DNA of 64,000 nt, taken from positions 682,001 to 746,000 of the forward strand of contig NZ_QCYJ01000084.1 in the NCBI RefSeq assembly GCF_003123685.1. Reading direction: 5' to 3'. This DNA comes from Nocardia aurea. Lineage in GTDB: Bacteria > Actinomycetota > Actinomycetes > Mycobacteriales > Mycobacteriaceae. This document shows positions 38,945 through 48,147 of this stretch, piece by piece. The notes under the pieces are model-generated. The model worked only from the letters and a program-made list of their open reading frames with translations. It had not been told where the DNA came from and searched no databases. Both the position numbers and the translations under genes were made by a program. Within the stretch, counting starts at the first letter, position 1. The number at the start of each line of letters is the position of its first letter.

Positions 38945-40357
38945 ATGTACCCGACTGATCCAGCGTTCGACGCTGCCCGCAGGCAGGCGGGGTATCGACC
39001 CGATCCGGCCCTCGGGTTCGGGTTCGCGCCGGGGCGGGGGTTCGGACCCGCGCCGGTGCTGGATCTGGGGCCGAATCCGCAGGTGCGGCTGGTCCGGCGT
39101 TCGGGCGGGCGCATCGTCGCCGGCGTCGCCGGTGGACTCGCCGACCATCTCGGGCTCGACGTCTTCAAGGTGCGGATGGCGTTCGTGCTGCTGTCCGCGC
39201 TGGCGGGCGCCGGTATCGCCGCGTACGGGTTGCTGTGGGTCTTCACCCCCGGCGGCGCGGATTCGGCGAAGCCGTCCGGCGCCGAACGCAGGCAGTCTGT
39301 CGGTCTCGCGCTGCTCGGGCTCGGCTTGTCGATCGTGGTGTCGTGGCTGATGAACGGCACGGTCGCGGCGAAGATCATCGTCCCGATCGTGGTGGTGACG
39401 ATCGGCGCGGCGCTGGTGTGGCGCGAGTACGACACCGACGGTCCACGTTCACTGCTCGGTCTGCCCGCCCGGCCGTCGGTGGTGACCTGGGCCCGCATCG
39501 TCGCGGGCGCGACCATGGTGATCCTCGGGCTCGGCGTGGTGGTGCTCGCCAGGATCGATCTGAGTTCGCTCGGGTCGGCGCTGATCGCGGTCGCGGTCAC
39601 GCTGATCGGCGCCGGGTTGCTGACGGTGCCGCTGTGGCTGCGCATGATGCGCGCTCTGAACGACGAACGCGCCGCCCGCATTCGTAACGAGGAACGCGAG
39701 GAGATCGCCTCCCACCTGCACGATTCGGTTCTCCAGACCTTGGCTCTCATCCAGCGCCAGGCCGACGATCCCCAAGAGGTGACCAGGCTGGCCCGCAGCC
39801 AGGAACGCGAATTGCGCCGCTGGCTGTTCGAGGATTCGGGGCCTGCCCAGTCGAGTCTGGCGGCCGCGCTGCGCACCATCGCGGGGGAGGTGGAGGATCA
39901 GCACGGCGTCCAGGTCACCACGGTGACCGTCGGCGATGTCTCGATGGATCTCGGTGACACCGGCAGCGGCCTGCCCAAGGAGCATTTCACCGCCTTGCTC
40001 GGCGCGAGCCGGGAGGCGCTGGTGAACGCGGCCAAACACGCGGGCGTCCCGGCGATCGACCTGTTCGCGGAGGCCGAACCGCATCAGGTGAGCGTCTTCG
40101 TGCGCGACCGCGGCGCGGGGTTCGACCTCGACGCCGTCCCACCGGATCGTCAGGGCCTGGCGAAATCCATCCGCGGCAGGATCGAGCGGCGCGGCGGACA
40201 GGTCGAGATCCTGTCGAACCCCGGTCGCGGCACCGAAGTGCGGATCATCATGCCGCGCACCGATTCCGGAGCGGACGACGATCGGGTGGACGATATCCCC
40301 GACGCCGGAAGCGCTGTGACGGAGCGGATCGCGCAATCGACCGGCCAGGGCGCGTGA
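38945..40357 (+). CDS. PspC-domain sensor histidine kinase
   Basis: 470 aa. PspC domain at about 48-104 (GGRIVAGVAGGLADHLGLDVFKVRMAFV and a helix ending LLWVFTPGG), then four to five membrane helices up to about 240, then a cytoplasmic kinase of the HisKA_3 type: phospho-His in EREEIASHLHDSVLQTLALIQ, and HATPase with EALVNAAKHAG (N box) and VRDRGAGFDLD (G1). It should phosphorylate the LuxR-type regulator encoded 200 bp downstream. Signals are likely envelope perturbation. Confidence 0.92.
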   Translation: MYPTDPAFDAARRQAGYRPDPALGFGFAPGRGFGPAPVLDLGPNPQVRLVRRSGGRIVAGVAGGLADHLGLDVFKVRMAFVLLSALAGAGIAAYGLLWVFTPGGADSAKPSGAERRQSVGLALLGLGLSIVVSWLMNGTVAAKIIVPIVVVTIGAALVWREYDTDGPRSLLGLPARPSVVTWARIVAGATMVILGLGVVVLARIDLSSLGSALIAVAVTLIGAGLLTVPLWLRMMRALNDERAARIRNEEREEIASHLHDSVLQTLALIQRQADDPQEVTRLARSQERELRRWLFEDSGPAQSSLAAALRTIAGEVEDQHGVQVTTVTVGDVSMDLGDTGSGLPKEHFTALLGASREALVNAAKHAGVPAIDLFAEAEPHQVSVFVRDRGAGFDLDAVPPDRQGLAKSIRGRIERRGGQVEILSNPGRGTEVRIIMPRTDSGADDDRVDDIPDAGSAVTERIAQSTGQGA

Positions 40358-40559
40358 GCCGTCGGCCACGTGCCGGACGGTCGGTGACCTCCTCCCGTCG
40401 GGCTTCGCGGTTAAGGTGGCTTCCGGGCAACCGATTCCGCGCGGATTTCGGTGACGCGCCGGGTGCGCCCAGAATTTCGCCCGGCATGCGACCGCCGGTT
40501 CACGACGGCGCCGTCGGATCGACCGGCGGCGGACGCGGAACGGCGGAGGAGCGGAGCAG

Positions 40560-41201
40560 GTGAGCGTGCGGGTTTTTCTCGTCGATGATCACGCCGTATT
40601 CCGGTCGGGTGTGCGGGCGGAGTTGAGTCGCGAACCCGATATGGAGGTGGTCGGCGAAGCCGGTGGGGTGGCCGAGGCCATCGCCGGAATCGCCTCGGCT
40701 CGCCCGGATGTGGTGCTGCTGGATGTGCATATGCCCGATGGCGGCGGTGTCGCGGTGCTGACCGGGATCGATGACGGTCCGGTATGTCTGGCGCTGAGCG
40801 TGTCCGATGCCGCGGAGGATGTGATCGCGGTGATTCGCGCGGGAGCGCGCGGCTATGTCACCAAGACGATCTCGGGATCCGAACTGGCCGACGGCATCCG
40901 GCGGGTCGCGGGCGGCGACGCGGTGTTCAGTCCGCGCCTGGCCGGATTCGTCCTCGATTCGTTCACGGGCCGGTCACCGGTGCCGGAACCGCCGCTCGAT
41001 CCGGAACTGGACTCGCTGACGCCGCGTGAACTCGAGGTGCTGCGCCTGCTCGCCCGCGGCTATACCTATCGCGAAATCGCCGAGACCCTGTTCATCTCGG
41101 TGAAGACCGTGGAGACCCACGCCTCCAATGTGCTGCGCAAGACCCAGCAGTCCAATCGGAACGCGCTGACCCGCTGGGCGCATCGCAGGCGGATCGACTG
41201 A
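40560..41201 (+). CDS. NarL/LuxR-type response regulator
   Basis: 213 aa. Receiver domain with acidic pair D9-D10 and phospho-acceptor D55 (VVLLDVHMPDGG), Lys in YVTKTISGSEL, and a LuxR helix-turn-helix at about 150-205 (LTPRELEVLRLLARGYTYREIAETLFISVKTVETH). GTG at 40560 with GGAG upstream. Natural partner of the PspC kinase just before it. Confidence 0.93.
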   Translation: MSVRVFLVDDHAVFRSGVRAELSREPDMEVVGEAGGVAEAIAGIASARPDVVLLDVHMPDGGGVAVLTGIDDGPVCLALSVSDAAEDVIAVIRAGARGYVTKTISGSELADGIRRVAGGDAVFSPRLAGFVLDSFTGRSPVPEPPLDPELDSLTPRELEVLRLLARGYTYREIAETLFISVKTVETHASNVLRKTQQSNRNALTRWAHRRRID

Positions 41202-41207
41202 ACGGAA

Positions 41208-42338
41208 CTACATCACCGCGACGAGGATCGCGATGAGGATGACCAGCCCGATCAGCAGTCCTACGGCGATGGCGAGCGGCGCGTTGCTCGGCGGATTGCC
41301 TTGGGCCCGTTGGCCGACGGGCGCGGCGTTGCCTGCGGCCCGGACGGGTGCCTGGTGCTGCGGACGCGGCAACGGCATGGCGTGCGGACTGCGCAGGCCG
41401 GAGGCGGAACTGCGGGCCGCCCAGGACGGGATGGTGCCGTCCTCGGTGCGCACCGGGGCGCCGAGAATGTAGGAGTCGGTGCCGGGACCGAAAGCGGCGG
41501 TGAGGATTTCGTCCCTGGCCTCGGCCATCGTCGGTCTGCGCTGCGGTGCGGGTTCGAGCATGTGCAGCAGGGCGTTGGTGAGGACGCCGCTGCGGGTCGG
41601 CGGAATGATCTGGGCCATCGCGGCACGTTCGACCAGGACGTCGCTGTCCTCGTCGAGGCCGAACGGCGGTTGACCCTCGATCGCGGTGTAGAGGGTCGCG
41701 CCGAGGGAGAACACGTCGCTGGCCTCGGTCGGCTGCGCGCCACGGGCCACCTCGGGCGGCAGGTAGGCGGGGGTGCCGGTGATGATGCCCTCGGGCTCTT
41801 CGGTGAGATCGCCCGCACCGCGCGAGATGCCGAAGTCGCTGAGTTTGGCGATGCCGACCGAGGGGCCGCGATCGGCGACCAGGATATTGCCCGGTTTGAT
41901 GTCGCGGTGCACGATGCCGACCGAATGCGCGGCGGCCAGCGCGTCGGCGACCTGCGCGCCGATCTGCGCCACCTCCACCACGGGCAGTGTTTCCACCATT
42001 CCGAGCGCCCTGGCCACGCTGCGTGAGGGTAGGTGTTCCATGACCAGCCACGGTTCGCCCGCTTCCAGGGCCACGTCGTAGACCGCGATCGCGTGGTCGT
42101 GGGACAGTTTCGCCGCGACCCGCCCCTCGTGCAGGATCTGGCCGCGTACCTTCTCGGCTTCCGCCTCGGGCAGTCCGGCGGTGGTCAGCACCTGTTTGAT
42201 GGCGACCTCCCGATCGAGCAGGCGATCGTGCGCCAGCCACACCGCGCCCATACCGCCGCCGCCCAGTTTCGACTGCAGGCGGTATCGGCCTGCGACCAAG
42301 TACTGCGGGCCGACGATGGGACGGTGGCGATCGATCAT
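41208..42338 (-). CDS. tail-anchored Ser/Thr protein kinase
   Basis: 376 aa. Complete Hanks-type kinase: glycine loop GGGGMGAVW (26-34), Lys48 in VAIKQV, catalytic H144-R-D-I-K-P-G-N, D168-F-G, and TGTPAYLPPE activation segment. A juxtamembrane linker rich in Pro/Gln (about 290-350) leads to one membrane helix (IAVGLLIGLVILIAILVAVM) that ends the protein: there is no extracellular sensor. It converges on the PspC/LuxR pair with a 6-bp gap and faces the imuA' promoter region. Confidence 0.92.
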   Translation of the reverse strand: MIDRHRPIVGPQYLVAGRYRLQSKLGGGGMGAVWLAHDRLLDREVAIKQVLTTAGLPEAEAEKVRGQILHEGRVAAKLSHDHAIAVYDVALEAGEPWLVMEHLPSRSVARALGMVETLPVVEVAQIGAQVADALAAAHSVGIVHRDIKPGNILVADRGPSVGIAKLSDFGISRGAGDLTEEPEGIITGTPAYLPPEVARGAQPTEASDVFSLGATLYTAIEGQPPFGLDEDSDVLVERAAMAQIIPPTRSGVLTNALLHMLEPAPQRRPTMAEARDEILTAAFGPGTDSYILGAPVRTEDGTIPSWAARSSASGLRSPHAMPLPRPQHQAPVRAAGNAAPVGQRAQGNPPSNAPLAIAVGLLIGLVILIAILVAVM

Positions 42339-42728
42339 GGGTGCAGGGTATCCGAATCTCGTGCTAGGCGACCTGATTCGAGCGGACGGCGAGAGCGGCT
42401 CCGGGCGTCGATGCCCCTTCCGTGGTAATGCCGACCCTACGCGCGTGATCGCTCCTCGCTCGCCCTCGGGTGGACCCGGGCTGGCAAATTCTCGGGAAAC
42501 TTTCTGGGACGGCTGGGGTTGGAGACGGCCCGCGAGGAAGAGGAGAACGGCGTCCGGCGCGCCACCCTTGACGGATCACGGGGGCGGGTTTCTACTTGAT
42601 CACTATCGAACGTATATTCGATAGTGATCGATAGCTGTATCGGTGCTGACCCTCGTTTCTTGATCGAGAATCGAGGGTCGGCCCGCTCGCTTCGCCTCGG
42701 AGTCCATCGTGGGAAGTAGGTGGTTGTG
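42339..42728 (+). promoter_or_regulatory. imuA' promoter and leader
   Basis: About 390 bp with no gene. It holds a LexA box (42606-42621) and, between that and the start codon, an imperfect hairpin 42648-42679 with arms GACCCTCG/CGAGGGTC plus an inner TTCT/AGAA. Confidence 0.65.
42606..42621. promoter_or_regulatory. LexA (SOS) box of imuA'-imuB
   Basis: TCGAAC-GTAT-ATTCGA, matching the actinobacterial SOS box TCGAAC-N4-GTTCGA with one change, inside a longer palindrome CACTATCGAA...TTCGATAGTG (42601-42626). Confidence 0.92.
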
Positions 42729-43484
42729 ATGGGTTCGGACGTGCGGGTGGGGGATGAGAAACACCAGAAGAAGCTGGAGGAACTCCGCAGGAGGATGGCC
42801 GCGATCCCGGGCCGCGGCCAGTCCGAGGTCGGGCGGATTCCCCGCGAGACCGAACTCCGCAGAGAGTCGCTCCCGGTGCCGAGTGCCCTTGCGGAATTGT
42901 TGCCCGCAGACGGTCTCGCGAAGGGATCTGTCGTGGCGTATACGGGAGCGCGGTCGTTGCTGGCCGGTCTGCTCGCCGCGGTGACCGAACACGGCGGACA
43001 TGCCGCGGTGGTGGGGATGCCCCGGTTCGGGCTGCTCGCCGCGGCGGAAATGGGTGCGGAATTGGCACGTCTGGCCGTGGTGGCCGACCCCGGACCCGAC
43101 CCCGTCGAGGTGGCCGCGGTGTTGCTCGACGGACTGGATCTGGTGGTGCTCGGCCTCGGCGACACCTCGGTCGCGCCGTCCCGGTCCCGAGTGATCGCCG
43201 CCCGCGCCCGCAGTCACGGCGCCACCCTCGTGGTCGCCGACGGCCACTGGCCCAACCCCTCCCTGCGCATCAGCGCCCGCGTCTGCGGCTACGCCGGGCT
43301 CGGTGCGGGCCACGGACGACTCCGTTCGATCGGCCTCGACGTCGATATCCGCGCCAAGTCGGGTCCGCCCCGGCGCGGCCGCATCGACCTGTGCCCGAAC
43401 GGCGGCCGTGTCGAATGGGTCACGCGAAGTGTCGCGACGGGCGCGGGGGAGGCTCCGGTCGCCGCCCGAGGCGCGGCCTCGTGA
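42729..43484 (+). CDS. imuA': ImuA' translesion synthesis accessory protein
   Basis: 251-aa RecA-like accessory of the mycobacterial mutasome, needed with ImuB and DnaE2 for damage-induced mutagenesis. KGSVVAYTGARSLLAGLLAAVTEHGG occupies the P-loop position but lacks GKT/S. Later LDLVVLGLGDTSVAPSRSRVIAARARSHGATLVVADGHWPNPSLRISARVCGYAGLG matches the family. ATG at 42729 with AGGTGG 6 bases upstream. Under a LexA box; followed by imuB. Confidence 0.87.
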   Translation: MGSDVRVGDEKHQKKLEELRRRMAAIPGRGQSEVGRIPRETELRRESLPVPSALAELLPADGLAKGSVVAYTGARSLLAGLLAAVTEHGGHAAVVGMPRFGLLAAAEMGAELARLAVVADPGPDPVEVAAVLLDGLDLVVLGLGDTSVAPSRSRVIAARARSHGATLVVADGHWPNPSLRISARVCGYAGLGAGHGRLRSIGLDVDIRAKSGPPRRGRIDLCPNGGRVEWVTRSVATGAGEAPVAARGAAS

Positions 43485-43561
43485 TCGAAGTCGCCGGGGT
43501 CGCGCGCGCGTTCGCCCGCGCGACCGTCGACCGCGCGTCGGTCGCCGGTGTCGCACCGTGA
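43481..43561 (+). CDS. 26-codon frame bridging imuA' and imuB
   Basis: GTG overlaps the imuA' stop (GTGA) and its own stop overlaps the imuB start (GTGA), with no break between. Peptide VIEVAGVARAFARATVDRAS then VAGVAP. It could carry ribosomes across the 73-bp gap and couple the two genes. No homology recognised; in such GC-rich DNA an open 26 codons is not rare. Confidence 0.35.
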   Translation: MIEVAGVARAFARATVDRASVAGVAP

Positions 43562-45132
43562 TTCGGCCGGGACGGTCGCGGGTGCTCGCCGTGTGGTGTC
43601 AGGACTGGCCCGCGGTCGCGGCGGCCGCGGCGGCGGACCTGCCCGCGACGCGGCCGGTCGCGGTGCTGTTCGGGAACCGGGTGGTCGCGTGTTCGGCGGT
43701 GGCGAGGTTCGAGGGGGTGCGCCGGGGATTGCGACGGCGCGAGGCCCAGTCGCGCTGCCCCGATCTGTTCCTCGTGCAGGACGACCCGGATCGGGACGCG
43801 CGCCTGTTCGAACCGGTGGTCTCGACGGTGGACGCGACCGTGCCGGGAGTCGAGGTGCTGCGCTCGGGACTGCTGGTGCTCGGTGCCCGCGGGGCCGCGC
43901 GGTTCTTCGGCTCCGAGGAGGCGGCGGCCGAACGTCTCGTCGACGCGGTGTCCGCGCTCGGCGTCGAGGCGCAGATCGGTATCGCCGACGAACTGTCGAC
44001 GGCGGTACTCGCGGCCAAACGCGGTGTGCTGGTGCCGCCGGGGGAGGGCGCCGGATTCCTGGCGCCGCTGCCGATCACCGAACTGGCCGCCGAACCGAGT
44101 CTGTCCGCTCCGGAACGCGCCGACCTCGTCGATCTGCTGCACCGCCTCGGCCTGCGTCGCATCGGCGATTTCGCCGCGCTGAGCCCGGTCGAGGTCGCCT
44201 CCCGCTTCGGGGTCGACGCCGTGCTCGCGCACCGCCTCGCGCGGGCCGTGCCGGAACGGCCGCCGTCGGCACGTCGGCCGCCACCGGAACTGACGGTGGA
44301 ATATCGCTGCGATCCGCCGATCGACCGGGTCGACGCGGCCGCTTTCGCCGGACGCATGCTCGCGACCGCGCTGCACACCGCGCTCGCCGCCGCCTCGGTC
44401 TCGTGCACCCGGCTCTCGGTCTACGCGGAAACGGCAGCGGGAGAACATCTCTCGCGTATATGGCGCTGTGCCGAGCCGCTGACCCCGTCGGGTACGGCGG
44501 ATCGGGTGCGCTGGCAGTTGGACGGCTGGCTGACCCGGCGCGACCGACCGACCGCGCCGATCACCCTGCTGCGTCTGGAACCGGTCGAGATCGCGGCATC
44601 GGGCGCGCTGCAACTGGGCCTGTGGGGTGGAGTCGGCGAGGAGAACGAGCGGGCGCGACGTGCCCTGATCCGGGTGCAGGGTCTGCTCGGTGGCGAGGCG
44701 GTGCAGGTCGGGGTGCTCAGCGGTGGTCGTGGCCCGGTCGAACGCGTCACGATGGTCGTGCTGGGTGACGAGCGGGTGCCCGCCGCCGATCCGGGGTTGC
44801 CCTGGCCTGGCCGTCTGCCCGAACCCGCTCCCGCCGTCCTGCTGCTCAACCGTCCGACGGTGGAATTGGAAGCCGCCGACGGTCACCGGGTGCGCGTCAC
44901 CGCCCGCGGCCTGTTCTCCGCCGATCCGATGCTGCTGCGCTGGGGCAGCAGACAGTGGCGGCTGACCGGATGGGCCGGTCCGTGGCCGCTGGACGAGCAC
45001 TGGTGGAGCCCCGAATCCGCCGCGTCGGCCGCCCGCGCCCAGGTGCAACTGGACAGCTCCGATACCGAGGTCAGGGTCCTGCTGCTCGTCTATCTCGACG
45101 AGATATGGCGGGCGGAGGGGCTCTACGACTGA
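43558..45132 (+). CDS. imuB: ImuB, inactive Y-family polymerase-like protein
   Basis: 524 aa. Y-family fold opening SRVLAVWCQDWPAVAAAAA; the Asp of the DxD-type active site is replaced (WCQDW), and the LDEA-type acidic motif is missing, as in known ImuB, which serves as a beta-clamp adapter linking ImuA' and DnaE2. Helix-hairpin part LLHRLGLRRIGDFAALSPVEVASRFG; C-terminal domain binds partners; QLGLWG (near residue 349) may be a clamp-binding motif. GTG 43558. Confidence 0.9.
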   Translation: MIRPGRSRVLAVWCQDWPAVAAAAAADLPATRPVAVLFGNRVVACSAVARFEGVRRGLRRREAQSRCPDLFLVQDDPDRDARLFEPVVSTVDATVPGVEVLRSGLLVLGARGAARFFGSEEAAAERLVDAVSALGVEAQIGIADELSTAVLAAKRGVLVPPGEGAGFLAPLPITELAAEPSLSAPERADLVDLLHRLGLRRIGDFAALSPVEVASRFGVDAVLAHRLARAVPERPPSARRPPPELTVEYRCDPPIDRVDAAAFAGRMLATALHTALAAASVSCTRLSVYAETAAGEHLSRIWRCAEPLTPSGTADRVRWQLDGWLTRRDRPTAPITLLRLEPVEIAASGALQLGLWGGVGEENERARRALIRVQGLLGGEAVQVGVLSGGRGPVERVTMVVLGDERVPAADPGLPWPGRLPEPAPAVLLLNRPTVELEAADGHRVRVTARGLFSADPMLLRWGSRQWRLTGWAGPWPLDEHWWSPESAASAARAQVQLDSSDTEVRVLLLVYLDEIWRAEGLYD

Positions 45133-45159
45133 TCGCGACCACCGGTACCCTCGGATATC

Positions 45160-45918
45160 GTGAATCTGTCGGTGACCAGCATGGCGATCGGTGACGTGCG
45201 GATCGCCTACCGCGATTCCGCGATCGGTCGATCGGATACGGCGGATGTGCCGGTCGTCCTGGTCCACGGCATGGGTGGCGACGGGCACACCTGGGACCGT
45301 TTCGCGCGCATCCTGCTCGCGCGCGGCAGGCGCGTCATCATCCCCGACCTGCGCGGTCACGGGCGCAGCTCACACGCGGATTCCTACCTGTTCGGCGAGT
45401 TCGGCGCGGATCTGCTGAAGCTGATCGAGCGTTGCGGCCTGTCGTCGGTGGATCTGGTCGGGCATTCGCTCGGCGGTTACGCGGTGTCCCGCGTGGCGCA
45501 GGAACGCCCGGATCTGGTCCGCAGGCTGGTCATGGAGGAATGCCCGCTGCCCGCGCGCTCGGGTGACGAGCAGATGAGCCTGACCCGCCGATTCCCGAGC
45601 GTGCCCGAACTCTGGCACGCGGCGTCGAGTCTGATCCGTCATCCCCGCGCGGTCTTCGCCTTCGACCGCACGATGACGGCGACCGCCCTCGAACAGTTCC
45701 GCAAACCCGATCCGCAATGGTGGGAGCGACTCTCCGATATCACCGCGCCCACCCTGGTTCTGCGCGGCGGGCCCGGCGGCATGGTCGATCCGGAGAAACT
45801 GGCGATCATGCAGGCCGCGGTGCCGGACTGCACCGTGTGCGCGTTCACCTGCGGGCACAGTATCCATCGCGATCGTCACCGCGAGTTCGAGGCCGTCGTC
45901 CTTCCGTTCCTGTCCTGA
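45160..45918 (+). CDS. alpha/beta hydrolase
   Basis: 252 aa. VVLVHGMGGDGHTWDRFA, IIPDLRGHGRS, nucleophile elbow GHSLGGYAVS and catalytic His in TCGHSIHRDRH; the acid is in LRGGPGGMVDPE. Complete triad. GTG at 45160, 27 bp after imuB, same strand, so it may be read through from the SOS operon. Substrate unknown. Confidence 0.85.
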   Translation: MNLSVTSMAIGDVRIAYRDSAIGRSDTADVPVVLVHGMGGDGHTWDRFARILLARGRRVIIPDLRGHGRSSHADSYLFGEFGADLLKLIERCGLSSVDLVGHSLGGYAVSRVAQERPDLVRRLVMEECPLPARSGDEQMSLTRRFPSVPELWHAASSLIRHPRAVFAFDRTMTATALEQFRKPDPQWWERLSDITAPTLVLRGGPGGMVDPEKLAIMQAAVPDCTVCAFTCGHSIHRDRHREFEAVVLPFLS

Positions 45919-46029
45919 CGCCGTCCGCATTGTGGTCGATTCGACATCGCGGCGCGGAGTGCCCCGCCCGGAACAGGGTTCTAAGGTGAGACTCATGTCC
46001 GCCGCACCACCCCCGCGACCGGCCGCCGG

Positions 46030-46953
46030 ATGACGCACCTGGCGACCCGCTTCGACGGTATGACCTGCTCGGCCGCCGCCGCGGTCGATCTTCCGCTGCC
46101 GGGCACGGCGACCACGGTGACCGGCTGGTTGTGTATCGAACATCCCGGCGCGTGGGGGCGCGATGTGATCGGCGACGAGGTGCTCGGTCCCGAGATCACC
46201 GCCGAACTGGCCGCGCGCACGAAAGCGGCGCGGGTGCGTCCGACTCTCATCAGGCGGCCGGGGCGGCACGAGTTCACCGGAACCCGCACGGTGCTGCTCG
46301 CGAGTTCGCGTCCGGAGGGCTCGTGGTGTGAACGATTCGAGATCACCGAGCTGAAACAGTTGCTCGACCTGGATCTCGGGATCGTCGACGGCCCACCGCC
46401 CGGAATCGGTGCGGCGGTGCGTGATCCGTTGACGCTGGTGTGCGCGCACGGGAAACGCGACCAGTGCTGCGCGCTGCTCGGCAGGCCGATCGCGGCGACT
46501 CTCGCCGCGCGCTACCCGGATCGGGTCTGGGAGTGTTCGCATACCGGCGGGCACCGATTCGCCCCCGCCATGGTCCTGCTGCCGACGGGAAACACCTACG
46601 GCCGTGTCGATTCCGCCGCCGCCGTGAACGCGGTCGAGGCCGCCCGGCGCGGCGAGGTCTCGCCGACCGGATTCCGCGGCCGCAGTTGCTATCACCCCGT
46701 CGAGCAGGCGGCCGAGATCGCGGTCAGGGCGATCGTCGCCGCCGGGGTCGACGATCTCGTCGTCCGATCCGAGAACGACAGCGCGGTCGGGGATTCCGCG
46801 ATCGTGACGCATCGCGACGGCCGTCGCTGGCGGGTGGGCACGCGGACCGTCGACTTCGAACCGCGCCAGGCCAGTTGCGGCGCGAAGCCCAAACCCGTGA
46901 CCGCCCTCGTCGCCGACGATCCGCGACCGCTACCGCCGATCGGACCGGCGTAA
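46030..46953 (+). CDS. sucrase/ferredoxin-like protein (thioredoxin-fold [2Fe-2S] type)
   Basis: 307 aa. Family PF06999-like: CSAAAAVDLPLPGTA, CIEHPGAWG, CAHGKRDQCCALLGRPIA (first cluster cysteines) and WECSHTGGHRFAPAMVLLPTG. Cysteines at CxxxKRDQCC and ECSH are candidates for a 2Fe-2S cluster. Function of the family is uncertain. ATG just after a short gap; alone in its strand run. Confidence 0.82.
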   Translation: MTHLATRFDGMTCSAAAAVDLPLPGTATTVTGWLCIEHPGAWGRDVIGDEVLGPEITAELAARTKAARVRPTLIRRPGRHEFTGTRTVLLASSRPEGSWCERFEITELKQLLDLDLGIVDGPPPGIGAAVRDPLTLVCAHGKRDQCCALLGRPIAATLAARYPDRVWECSHTGGHRFAPAMVLLPTGNTYGRVDSAAAVNAVEAARRGEVSPTGFRGRSCYHPVEQAAEIAVRAIVAAGVDDLVVRSENDSAVGDSAIVTHRDGRRWRVGTRTVDFEPRQASCGAKPKPVTALVADDPRPLPPIGPA

Positions 46954-47040
46954 CAGCGACTCCTGTCGAGGCCGGTTCCGTACATCCGCGAAATCCGTGG
47001 GGAACACGGACGTTCGGCCGGGATCGTGACGATATGCGCA

Positions 47041-47075
47041 CCCGTCCCCACCGCCCCCTGCGGGGTGGGGACGGG
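47041..47075. terminator. bidirectional terminator
   Basis: Perfect 12-bp stem (CCCGTCCCCACC with GGTGGGGACGGG), 11-nt loop that pairs further, between the sucrase/ferredoxin-like gene and the convergent SDR gene. Confidence 0.8.
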
Positions 47076-47081
47076 CGCGGT

Positions 47082-48119
47082 TCACCAGTGCGTCCCCGGC
47101 ACCCAGCGCGCGGCGCGGCGCAGCGCGGTTCCGGTGACGCGGCGAGCCGCCGACCGCGATCGCGGCTCGACGGGTGGGACAGCGGTTTCCGGGACGGCGG
47201 TCTCCGGCGCGTCCTCCAGTTGTTCGCCCTTGGCCGCGGGCGAGTCCGGCAGGGCGCGGTAGTAGCGGTGCAGGATGCGGTCGCGGAACTTGGGGGTGAC
47301 CAGCGCGCCGTATTCGGCGAGGGTGCCGAGGGGCACGTCGATGCGCTTGGGACGTTCGGCGAGCGCGCGCACGATGGTCGCCGCGGCCCATTCGGGGGAT
47401 TCGGACGGTCCCTGAGCGCCGCTCGGCGTGATCATCGGGGTGCGGACCAGCGGCATGTGGATGGTGGTGAAAGTGACGCCGTCCGCCATGGTTTCGACCG
47501 CGGCGACTTCGGTGAACTTGTCCAGCGCCGCCTTGCTCGCGAGGTAGGCCGAGAACCTCGGGGTGGCGACCTGCACGCCAGCGCTGCTGATCTGCACGAT
47601 GTGGCCGAATCGGCGTTCGCGCATCTGCGGCAGCAGTGCCAGGGTCATGCGCAGCGCGCCGAAGTAGTTGACCGCCATGGTGCGTTCGTAGTCGTGCAGC
47701 CGGTCGGTGGAGCGGTGGATGGCGCGGCGGATGGAACGGCCCGCGTTGTTCACCAGCATGTCGACGTGACCGTACTCGTCGAGGATGGCCTTGACGGTCT
47801 GGTCGACCGAATCGGATTCGGTGACATCGCACTGGTAGCCCTCGGCGGTGCCACCCGCGGCCCGGATCTCCGCGACGACGTCCGCGAGTTCTTCTCCGCG
47901 CCGGGCGAGCAGCAGGACGGTGGCGCCCTTCGCCGCGACCGCGAGGGCGGCGGCCCTGCCGATACCGGAGGAGGCGCCGGTGATCACGACGTGGCGACCG
48001 GTGAGATCGCGGTTGCGGCGATTGCGACGGATCTGCCCGTCCTCGGCGGAGCGGGCCACATCGGAGGCCGGGACGGCGGCGGCGTCACCCGTTGAGTCAC
48101 GGTCGGGCGTGGCGTTCAT
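47082..48119 (-). CDS. short-chain dehydrogenase/reductase, acyl-CoA reductase-like
   Basis: 345 aa. Rossmann motif TGASSGIG near residue 48, NNAG, catalytic Ser in QISSAG and YLASK (SAYLASKAAL). The C-terminal extension after about residue 270 is basic. Resembles the SDR half of actinobacterial fatty acyl-CoA reductases (AcrA1-type) near the imu/guaA region of M. tuberculosis; this is by recollection. AGGAG 5 bases before the ATG. A palindrome sits 29 bases upstream of the start. Confidence 0.85.
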   Translation of the reverse strand: MNATPDRDSTGDAAAVPASDVARSAEDGQIRRNRRNRDLTGRHVVITGASSGIGRAAALAVAAKGATVLLLARRGEELADVVAEIRAAGGTAEGYQCDVTESDSVDQTVKAILDEYGHVDMLVNNAGRSIRRAIHRSTDRLHDYERTMAVNYFGALRMTLALLPQMRERRFGHIVQISSAGVQVATPRFSAYLASKAALDKFTEVAAVETMADGVTFTTIHMPLVRTPMITPSGAQGPSESPEWAAATIVRALAERPKRIDVPLGTLAEYGALVTPKFRDRILHRYYRALPDSPAAKGEQLEDAPETAVPETAVPPVEPRSRSAARRVTGTALRRAARWVPGTHW

Positions 48120-48147
48120 CGCTGCTCCTTCGCGGTCGAATGGTCTG

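Noticed and set aside
45370..46812. 480-codon minus-strand frame
   Set aside because: Shadow of the hydrolase and the sucrase/ferredoxin-like gene.
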